From positions 1 to 43,782 of IMG/VR virus record IMGVR_UViG_3300035222_000020: 43,782 bases of DNA; one strand, given 5' to 3'. Positions 37,501 through 43,460 of this stretch are shown one piece after another (position 1 is the first letter of the stretch; the number at the start of each line of letters is the position of its first letter). Below the pieces are notes generated by a model, which saw only the letters and a program-made list of their open reading frames with translations, was not told the DNA's origin and made no database searches. The translations under genes were made by a program, and so were the position numbers. Source of the DNA: a virus.

Positions 37501-38648
37501 GTCACGGTCAACAAGGTACTGGTTTTGATGGTAATCCTAATGTTCCTGTATCACCTGATGGTGTTGAAAATGTACACTTTATTAAAATCACTCATAATAT
37601 TCAAAATGAAGATAGTACTCATACGATATGCTGTTTAACAGATGAAGGTGATGTATACACTTGGGGATTCAATAGTTATGGTGAAGTTGGTGATGGTAGA
37701 GCTACGCATACTTATGGACCTAAAAGAATTCCAAGAGAATGGTTTAATGACGAAAAAATTATAGACATTACTTGTCAAGGAACAGATGGTACTAGTTTTT
37801 ATGCTAGAACTTCACAAGACAACATTTATGCTTGGGGATATAATAACATTGGTCAATTAGGAGATACAACAACCGTTAACAAATATAGACCAATATTACA
37901 GACAGGATTTAACGCTTCAGATAACGGCGGTATCGCTGTATGGCAAGCTAATTCAGGAACATCACACTCCTCTTTCCATATATTAGATGGAGATGGATAC
38001 ATTTGGAGTACAGGTTATAACAACTATAGTCATTTCTTTGATAATACAACAACTGATAGAAATACTATGACAAAAGCAGATATTGCTCCTGGTGGAGATA
38101 TAGTTGACTTTTGGACAATGAGATACAATGGTTATCATACATCTTTTGTTAGATTGAAAAATGGAGAAACTTGGACTGCTGGATTCTCTGGAACTTATTA
38201 CAATTCAGGTGATGGTGGACAAGGAACAAACACAGCTCCAGTTCAAGTAGATAAAATTAATAACTTGAAAGAAGTTGCACTTTGCAATACTTATTCTGAC
38301 CAATGTAGAAGTTATTGGTTAACAGATAACGGTGAATTCTTTTGTCAAGGTAGGGATGTTTACGAATCTATGCCTAATCCTCTTGCTGGAGATAGTTGGA
38401 ATGGTGAAGATGGAACATACAAACCATACCACGCTTATGTACCTGCAGGAACTAGAATAAGAACAATGTGTATTCAAGGTATTGACCAAGGTACTTCCTA
38501 TTATGGATTACAACCTTGGGTAGGAACCGAAGACGGACAATGTTTACTTTGGGGATTTTCTAATGCTAATAACTTGGGACATCATGGACCTGCTACTTAT
38601 TCAAATACAGGAAGACCTTTGATGTGGGGTGCTTGTAATGGAAGATAA
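34563..38648 (+). CDS. Tail fibre 3 with cupredoxin-like relic and RCC1-like propeller
   Basis: This 1361-residue protein begins LGRIKLQFQGEYDREQLYRRDDIVYHSNAMWILTNEY, and a second copy of that module (FRGEYSTNTQYNYNDVVSYK) lies near residue 744. Two beta-domains related to the phage cupredoxin-like fold appear: REGHRYNFIQQKNSNKYYPIGFSYTADG near 220-247, and KLEEGKTYKFDQSDSTNAGQTLTFSTTSDGTH...YTTGVT near 520-560. In the second, the copper-ligand positions are lost. The part after residue about 845 has RCC1-like repeats such as GGYGGHGQQGTG, WGFNSYGEVGDGR and WGYNNIGQLGDTTT. It is one of four fibres with a common N-terminal module. Confidence 0.82.
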   Translation: MAKINLGRIKLQFQGEYDREQLYRRDDIVYHSNAMWILTNEYLADGSSAYAPGSKVVGYNVKERTGGNWSQDPDYNGADAFNYTQYWTENERKGERQRTDQDGNPIKYNSTYGSNEEGANEQSWNQIDTALGTVVRHQTHLMDEYDSMFRETEDDYSEMDTYNGYEQTYFRYHYRPIDNSFEVQVSISGGVADFKIDNRLGSDTKGRQFAGYRNFEFVREGHRYNFIQQKNSNKYYPIGFSYTADGIHNANNLGKSLGQDPDGPYYVKGTTSTGDSGFFSPMYKTEASAIAEDTRRGGGGAAHKLTFDQGDVPGWETQSVALQGHKHADGTQRKDTQVSVLTDASNNTYLQVSNSWKGTTTGGVASSERKTIYLHTGDTTEHHAQTGTTYSYVYVDGALQVNSNITAVVTQSRDDTTTLNAGAGRQRLLINGKPVYQLVAEASTVVVGGISGDYQGIDKTGTGTTTALGSTPTSNEDKIELYMPKLTDSTENTERTFEVSVSGSKFHIDGSLATAETVKLEEGKTYKFDQSDSTNAGQTLTFSTTSDGTHASGSAYTTGVTHYGTPGSAGAHTIIKLQAGVAKLYTYSAETASYGFATETYDMSANLGKSYAPGNLPKWRGYGKNGWVKYYLDGYQVDENTYIECFFKSDQADYDYQYPQEMDNGRWKGGNQYNFLNKGERTVELTVPYQTTQSEAEKTVIYPFCLEPTTATRATTGMYNSSGFSIEKSWRGFKHWDKIQSSLRFRGEYSTNTQYNYNDVVSYKPFKKLTNEKWYTQGTGLYKAIRDSKGRPPQHGHQEPTRSPLMTKSSVTAGKLTGYGEHENNNTTGKNYPPHIQSYHNAWESFAGMNAQEQCAGVWFPNRGPIGWPFKHGRSESANTYRNHMYIDKNGALWTIGEGSSSSDMHHARSSSYFREVCFRWRDFYNSESRNEGGYNNRRGPKWSRYDRMRTPRCIQIEQGYDYTTVLFDNGELFHGGYGGHGQQGTGFDGNPNVPVSPDGVENVHFIKITHNIQNEDSTHTICCLTDEGDVYTWGFNSYGEVGDGRATHTYGPKRIPREWFNDEKIIDITCQGTDGTSFYARTSQDNIYAWGYNNIGQLGDTTTVNKYRPILQTGFNASDNGGIAVWQANSGTSHSSFHILDGDGYIWSTGYNNYSHFFDNTTTDRNTMTKADIAPGGDIVDFWTMRYNGYHTSFVRLKNGETWTAGFSGTYYNSGDGGQGTNTAPVQVDKINNLKEVALCNTYSDQCRSYWLTDNGEFFCQGRDVYESMPNPLAGDSWNGEDGTYKPYHAYVPAGTRIRTMCIQGIDQGTSYYGLQPWVGTEDGQCLLWGFSNANNLGHHGPATYSNTGRPLMWGACNGR

Positions 38649-38657
38649 CATTAATAG

Positions 38658-38665
38658 TATAAATA
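38658..38665 (+). promoter_or_regulatory. T4-type late promoter TATAAATA
   Basis: A perfect octamer lies 41 bases before the ATG at 38699, with CGGAG as ribosome site. The leader is about 10 bases longer than at the other late promoters. Confidence 0.75.
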
Positions 38666-38698
38666 GAAGTATTAACAAACAATAACGGAGAAAATAAA

Positions 38699-39088
38699 AT
38701 GGCAAAAGTAATATATTCAATGACTGCTGGAATAGCGCAGGATGCTGATTATACTGCACCTGTAGGTGATACGCCAATTAGTTTAGGAGAAGTAGAAGGT
38801 AAAACTTATTTTTCTATAGATGATGGTAATACTACTATCACAACTGATGGCACAAACGCTTCAAAATATGGTGTGGCTGTAGTATCAGACGCTGATGAAA
38901 AAGTAAAAGTCAAAAATGCAAGTTCTCATGTAACACAAGGACTAAGCACTTTAGATAATGAGTTCCTTACAGGAAAAAGTATGATAGACCTTTTAGCAGA
39001 TGTCGCTGACTCAACAGGAGCAACAACAACTGCAATAGCAAATCATAAAACAGCAAAAGCTACATTTTTAACAGATTTAGGATTTTAA
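38699..39088 (+). CDS. Small protein between fibre genes
   Basis: This 129-residue protein has AKVIYSMTAGIAQDADYTAPVGDTPISLGEVEGKTYFSIDDGNTTITTDGTNASKYGVAVVSDADEKVKV and a helical end (LTGKSMIDLLADVADSTGATTTAIANHKTAKATFLTDLGF). It could be a fibre-associated protein or a chaperone for the neighbouring fibres. I do not recognise the family. It has its own late promoter. Confidence 0.62.
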   Translation: MAKVIYSMTAGIAQDADYTAPVGDTPISLGEVEGKTYFSIDDGNTTITTDGTNASKYGVAVVSDADEKVKVKNASSHVTQGLSTLDNEFLTGKSMIDLLADVADSTGATTTAIANHKTAKATFLTDLGF

Positions 39089-39118
39089 TTAATAAATTTA
39101 GAAAATAGGTAATAGTAA

Positions 39119-41317
39119 ATGGCATTAGATATTAAAAATTTTAAAGTAACCTGGAAAGGCTCTTGGAAAGATAAAGAATCTTACGATAAAAATGATGTGG
39201 TTTATTGGAGAGGTAAAAGTTATAGATGTATAGAAGATACACCTACTCACTATACAATTTCTTCTGAAGCTCCACAAAATACTAATTCGTATGGTAATTA
39301 TCAACCAACGCTAGTCAAAAGAAGTTACAGACCAGATAATAGAAGATATTGGACATTACTATTAGCAGGTAACGATAACATTGAAACTTGGCAATATTGG
39401 AGACAATATGAAAGAGGCGAAATGGTTAAAGTTGCTGACAAAATTTATCTATGTTTACAAAGAACAAGATATTGTAATACTTGGGTAGAAGAACACGATG
39501 GAAGACCATCAAAATATTGGACATTAATATATGTTAATGAAAACAAGTGGTGTACTAGAAACGAAGTTGTATCATTTAACAACCGTGCTCCGTTAGGTTG
39601 GAGATACAATATGGGAGTTTCACACACTGGTTGTGCTGACCAATCATATAGAACTGCTACAATATGCTCAGATGGTTCTGATATGTGGGTTGGTTCTTCT
39701 GACTCATCCCAATGTTCTGGATTAGGAGAAGGTACTGCTGGAAATGACGAACCTGCAAAACATATGTCAACAGGTTTCACATTTACAGATTGGATGGCTT
39801 CTACAGATAATCAAAATTGGAATATTAATGCGACTGGAAGGATGACAACTCCTGACGGTAAAGCACCAAGAGTAATACAAATAGCACATAATTATCAAAG
39901 AACAATGTGGTTAATGAATAATGGTGAAGTATATGCTGCTGGTAATAATGGAAATTACAATTTAGGAAATTCTGAAACTACAGATAGACCTTATGCTGTA
40001 AGATGTACTGCAACAGATACACAAGACTGGCAAGGAAATACAATTGGAAAAACTTTCAATCAAACTAGAATGGTTAAAGTTGGATTTTCAGACGAAGCAA
40101 AAGACCAAGGAACAACTTGTTCACAATACGCACTCGGTTCCGATGGTTCAGTATGGGTATGGGGATACAATAATGAAGGTCAACTTGGACTAGGTAATCC
40201 AGGAATTAATGCTCTTGCTGACGCTGTTGGCGGACCAACTTCAACTGCTTTCTATTCTGTAAACATACCAAGACCAGTAAGATTACCACAATCATATTTT
40301 GATGGACGAAGAATTGTAGATATGTGGGCTTCTGGTTCACAGAATGCTTATTGGCACGCTTTAGATGACACAGGACAATTATGGGCTTGGGGTCACAATA
40401 TTTACGGTGAATTAGGATTAGGTAATAGAGTTGGATCTCATTACTATACGGTACCTTATAGAGTTGGAATTAACTGGAATAGATACGGTGGAATTAAATT
40501 ATATAGAACTACTCACTCTAACGGTGACCAACACTCTACACACATTTTAGATGGTGAAGGATATATGTGGTTCACAGGTTATACGACTTCTGGTAACTGG
40601 CCAATTGGTTCTCCAGGATTAACAACAACTCATCACATTGGTTCATTTAGAAGAGAAGGTCACTTTATAAACGGTGATATAGATTTCTTCTGGTGCGGTG
40701 GCGATGAAGAAAAATGGTTGTATATAAGACAAAAATCAACAGGTATGTTATGGGTACACGATGGAAACTATGGAACTTATGGTGGTCGTGGACAATCAGT
40801 AGAAAACAACGCATACACTTATTTTTCTGGTGGACATCCAGGAAGCTTTATACATCAAAAAGGTCCTAAATGGGCTGTCAATGTATGTGATGTTGGACAA
40901 AATAGAGGTGATGGAACTTATACTTACTCTTTCCCAATGATACTTGATGACGAAGGATTAATATGGGGTGGTTCTCCATATAGTAATGAAGAACAAGGAC
41001 TTGGTGGTCCGTCTTCAAATGAAGAACATTGGAATAATGGTGGTCGTAATGACACGCAAGGTGCTATGGAAGACAATGAAATGTTTAGAACAAGAAAAAG
41101 AATTGTATTCCAACCTTCAGGTGGTCATAGATGGACAGATTTATTCTATTCAGGAACTAGTTCTTCAAATATACCAAGAGCTATTAACCAAAGAGGTCAA
41201 GTATACTGGACTGGTTATGATGGAAGTACTTCAGTAACTCAACACTATGATTATTATAGTGAAGGTGCTGCTAGTAACCAAACACAATACTTCTTCCACT
41301 TGGGTCCTAGAGACTAA
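39119..41317 (+). CDS. Tail fibre 4 with RCC1-like beta-propeller
   Basis: This 732-residue protein begins IKNFKVTWKGSWKDKESYDKNDVVYWRGKSYRCIEDTPTH, the shared module, with a second similar WQYWRQYERGEMVKVADKIYLCLQR unit near residue 91. Residues about 178-730 carry RCC1-like repeats: AAGNNGNYNLGNSETTD, VWGYNNEGQLGLGNPG, AWGHNIYGELGLGNRVG, WFTGYTTSGNWPIGS, WGGSPYSNEEQGLGG. It is the shortest of the fibre set and lacks the long middle domain of the others. No TATAAATA precedes it, so it is probably co-transcribed with the small upstream gene. Confidence 0.82.
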   Translation: MALDIKNFKVTWKGSWKDKESYDKNDVVYWRGKSYRCIEDTPTHYTISSEAPQNTNSYGNYQPTLVKRSYRPDNRRYWTLLLAGNDNIETWQYWRQYERGEMVKVADKIYLCLQRTRYCNTWVEEHDGRPSKYWTLIYVNENKWCTRNEVVSFNNRAPLGWRYNMGVSHTGCADQSYRTATICSDGSDMWVGSSDSSQCSGLGEGTAGNDEPAKHMSTGFTFTDWMASTDNQNWNINATGRMTTPDGKAPRVIQIAHNYQRTMWLMNNGEVYAAGNNGNYNLGNSETTDRPYAVRCTATDTQDWQGNTIGKTFNQTRMVKVGFSDEAKDQGTTCSQYALGSDGSVWVWGYNNEGQLGLGNPGINALADAVGGPTSTAFYSVNIPRPVRLPQSYFDGRRIVDMWASGSQNAYWHALDDTGQLWAWGHNIYGELGLGNRVGSHYYTVPYRVGINWNRYGGIKLYRTTHSNGDQHSTHILDGEGYMWFTGYTTSGNWPIGSPGLTTTHHIGSFRREGHFINGDIDFFWCGGDEEKWLYIRQKSTGMLWVHDGNYGTYGGRGQSVENNAYTYFSGGHPGSFIHQKGPKWAVNVCDVGQNRGDGTYTYSFPMILDDEGLIWGGSPYSNEEQGLGGPSSNEEHWNNGGRNDTQGAMEDNEMFRTRKRIVFQPSGGHRWTDLFYSGTSSSNIPRAINQRGQVYWTGYDGSTSVTQHYDYYSEGAASNQTQYFFHLGPRD

Positions 41318-41327
41318 TAAACAACAA

Positions 41328-41335
41328 TATAAATA
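41328..41335 (+). promoter_or_regulatory. T4-type late promoter TATAAATA with long leader
   Basis: A perfect octamer lies 61 bases before the ATG at 41389, about twice the usual distance. The extra leader contains a palindrome at 41347-41362. Confidence 0.75.
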
Positions 41336-41346
41336 ACTATATTATA

Positions 41347-41362
41347 GACCTGTTAACAGGTC
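41347..41362 (+). promoter_or_regulatory. Perfect palindrome/hairpin in leader of bilin genes
   Basis: GACCTGTTAACAGGTC is a 16-base perfect palindrome. As RNA it can form a six-pair stem (GACCTG/CAGGTC) closed by UUAA. It lies between the late promoter and the ribosome site (TTGGAG, 41377-41382). No T-run follows, so it is not a classic terminator. It could protect or process the 5' end, be a regulator's operator, or control translation. Confidence 0.6.
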
Positions 41363-41388
41363 ACTATATAAAAAACTTGGAGTGAAAA

Positions 41389-42195
41389 ATGAAAGACCTA
41401 GAAACCTTTATAGACAAGGCTCGTAAAGTATATGACGCCTTACCATTCATAGAAGAATATATAAACAACAAATTAATTAGAGAGGTAAAGGCAACTTTTC
41501 TCTATAATCAATCGTTGATTATATCATCAATAGAAAATCTTTGTAGTGAATATACTAAAGACTCTCCCGAAGTACTAATACAAAACAAATTAAACGAAGC
41601 TTGGAAACAAGAATGGCCTTATGAGGCTGATGATGTTAGTAAGCCTTGGGTACAACCATCAATGATGTATGCAACTCAAAATTGGGTTGAACATATAAAT
41701 TCTATTAAAGACATACCACACAAAATAATTTCTCACCTATACGCTACTCATAGCGAGATACATAAACATCAAAAATCTTCTGTATTATATGAAAAGTTAG
41801 AAACAAAATTTAACGAATATTACAAAGACCATAAAGATGAAATGTTAGCTGAGATTAAAACATCTTGGGATTTTAAACAAAGTTTAGTATGGGATTTAGA
41901 AGCACATAAAGAATATATGGATGAAGTGTTACCTAGAATTAATCTATTTAAAGTTGGTGCAAAAGAAATAATGGAAGATAAGTCTGGTAAAAATGATATG
42001 TCTGCTGGTAATAGAGACGAAACAGAAGATATGAAAGTAAGAGCAGAATTAATGAAAAATGCGGTTACTATGAAAGAAATGAATATTGATGATTTACCAG
42101 AAGAATATAAAGAGTATGTTGAAGAAGATTTAAAACAAGAAGAACTAAAGAAAAAAGAAACAGATAAGAAATTTGAAGACGCTCCTAAAAGATGA
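41389..42195 (+). CDS. Degenerate heme-oxygenase-like protein
   Basis: This 268-residue protein aligns by eye with the true heme oxygenase that follows it. Compare FIEEYINNKLIREVKATFLYNQSLIISSIENL with FVKTLMSGKINPEIYAVYLFNQHQCYNIVESL, and QPSMMYATQNWVEHINSI...HKIISHLYATH with QPAMMTSTKKYLDHCNENL...DKIAAHIYVRH. The heme-ligand His of the neighbour (HHKEAE) is missing here (KARKVYD). The glycine-rich distal GDLSGGQ is replaced by SEIHKHQ at 122-128. A charged C-terminal extension (about 190-268) is probably disordered. It is thus a non-canonical heme-oxygenase fold that may not bind heme in the usual way. Its stop overlaps the next start (ATGA). A helper or regulatory partner is possible. Confidence 0.68.
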   Translation: MKDLETFIDKARKVYDALPFIEEYINNKLIREVKATFLYNQSLIISSIENLCSEYTKDSPEVLIQNKLNEAWKQEWPYEADDVSKPWVQPSMMYATQNWVEHINSIKDIPHKIISHLYATHSEIHKHQKSSVLYEKLETKFNEYYKDHKDEMLAEIKTSWDFKQSLVWDLEAHKEYMDEVLPRINLFKVGAKEIMEDKSGKNDMSAGNRDETEDMKVRAELMKNAVTMKEMNIDDLPEEYKEYVEEDLKQEELKKKETDKKFEDAPKR

Positions 42196-42857
42196 AAACA
42201 TTAAAGGAACTTACTTGGGAACATCATAAAGAAGCTGAAAGACAACATTTTGTAAAAACTCTTATGTCAGGTAAAATAAATCCAGAGATTTATGCTGTCT
42301 ATCTTTTCAATCAACATCAATGTTATAATATAGTAGAATCATTAGCAATGTCAGAAGGTATCCTTGATGATATGCCTGAATTGCGAAGAGCAAAATTTAT
42401 TAAAGCAGACTTTGATGAATTGTGGACATATAAATGGCAACCTGCAATGATGACTTCTACAAAGAAATATTTGGACCATTGTAATGAAAATTTAATGGAT
42501 AATCCTGATAAGATAGCTGCTCACATTTATGTAAGACATATGGGAGATTTATCTGGTGGTCAAATGATAAAATCAAAAGTACCAGGTCAAGGAACATATT
42601 ATAATTTTAATATTAGATATGTTGAAGGAAGAAGACAATTGTATAAAAATATTAAAGAATTAGAAGAAGCATTAAAAGTAAAAGTAAATAGTTATCAAAA
42701 ATATTCAGACCAAAGTACTTTAACTGAAAATATTAATAGTGTTGTTTATGAAGCAAGAATGTGTTTTGGATTTGCAACAGAACTATTTAAGGATATGCAA
42801 AAATTTATAAAAGATAATGAAAAGAGGTTTGGCGATGGCTTACTATCAGCGAAATAG
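42192..42857 (+). CDS. hemO: Heme oxygenase
   Basis: This 221-residue protein has LTWEHHKEAERQHF, with H12 in the HxxAE context of the heme proximal ligand. AHIYVRHMGDLSGGQMI (GDLSGG at 118-123) is the distal helix that positions heme and O2. The length is usual for bacterial and phage HO-1. It would open heme to biliverdin IXalpha, CO and iron using reduced ferredoxin. It is coupled to the degenerate paralogue upstream (ATGA) and overlaps the bilin reductase downstream. In oceanic phages ho genes sit beside bilin reductases, and biliverdin made here would feed the next enzyme. Confidence 0.9.
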   Translation: MKTLKELTWEHHKEAERQHFVKTLMSGKINPEIYAVYLFNQHQCYNIVESLAMSEGILDDMPELRRAKFIKADFDELWTYKWQPAMMTSTKKYLDHCNENLMDNPDKIAAHIYVRHMGDLSGGQMIKSKVPGQGTYYNFNIRYVEGRRQLYKNIKELEEALKVKVNSYQKYSDQSTLTENINSVVYEARMCFGFATELFKDMQKFIKDNEKRFGDGLLSAK

Positions 42858-43425
42858 AATATGGGAAATGGTAGAAGGTGTAACTACACATATTCAAGCA
42901 ATTTTTAAAAGAGAAGGTAAATGGATTGGTAAAGGAGTATGGAAAACACCAGAAGCAAGAAGATGTCAATTAAAGGTTGTTGACGAAAAAGAAACAAAAG
43001 GATTCTATATGCTTCATTGTTGTGTATTTCCAAAATATAATAGTCCTATTTACGGATTAAGTATATGTGCGACTACAAAAAGAGTTGATGTCTTCCACGA
43101 TTTTACTCCAGTACAGAAAGACCACTCTATGGTTCCTTGGTTTGCTAAAGAAGTAAAGGGATATACACCATCTAAAGTAAGAGAGTTACCTGATTGGGCA
43201 ACTAAAATTTATAGTCCTAATGTAATAGCTGCTACTAATATAACAAAAGAAAGCGAACTTATGAATGCTTTGAGTTTAGTAGAATGCAATCTAGGTGTTT
43301 ACTTTACACTATTAAGAAGATATGATAAAGAAGTACAAAATACACAGGAAATAGAAGACACTCAAAATAGATATAAAGCAACGATTGAAGATAATGTCAA
43401 ATGGATAACAAATGACTACCAATAA
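42835..43425 (+). CDS. pcyX: Ferredoxin-dependent bilin reductase, PcyX-like
   Basis: I choose the ATG at 42835 because GAGG (42824-42827) precedes it by seven bases. An ATG at 42817 would add six residues. The 196-residue product has MLHCCVFPKYNSPIYGLSICATTKRVDVFHDFTPVQ, the core of the bilin-reductase fold (F.....P..G..I.A...RV....D..P). The end, LVECNLGVYFTLLRRYD...IEDTQNRYKATIEDNVKWI, matches the C-terminal helix of these enzymes. They reduce biliverdin with reduced ferredoxin. It looks nearer to the oceanic-virus PcyX group (phycoerythrobilin-forming) than to cyanophage PebS or PcyA, but that assignment is from memory and needs a tree. The short length and divergence are noted. Confidence 0.78.
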   Translation: MAYYQRNRIWEMVEGVTTHIQAIFKREGKWIGKGVWKTPEARRCQLKVVDEKETKGFYMLHCCVFPKYNSPIYGLSICATTKRVDVFHDFTPVQKDHSMVPWFAKEVKGYTPSKVRELPDWATKIYSPNVIAATNITKESELMNALSLVECNLGVYFTLLRRYDKEVQNTQEIEDTQNRYKATIEDNVKWITNDYQ

Positions 43426-43427
43426 AT

Positions 43428-43435
43428 TATAAATA
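43428..43435 (+). promoter_or_regulatory. T4-type late promoter TATAAATA
   Basis: A perfect octamer lies 33 bases before the ATG at 43461, just after the bilin reductase stop. AAGGAAATAA is the ribosome site. Confidence 0.78.
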
Positions 43436-43460
43436 TAGCAGAAGATAAAAGGAAATAACT

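Noticed and set aside
41347-41362. Palindrome as an intrinsic terminator
   Set aside because: No T-run follows on either strand, and it lies downstream of a late promoter and upstream of a ribosome site.
42817-42834. Upstream start for the bilin reductase
   Set aside because: GAGG at 42824-42827 is correctly spaced for the ATG at 42835 and would lie inside the coding sequence if the earlier ATG were used.
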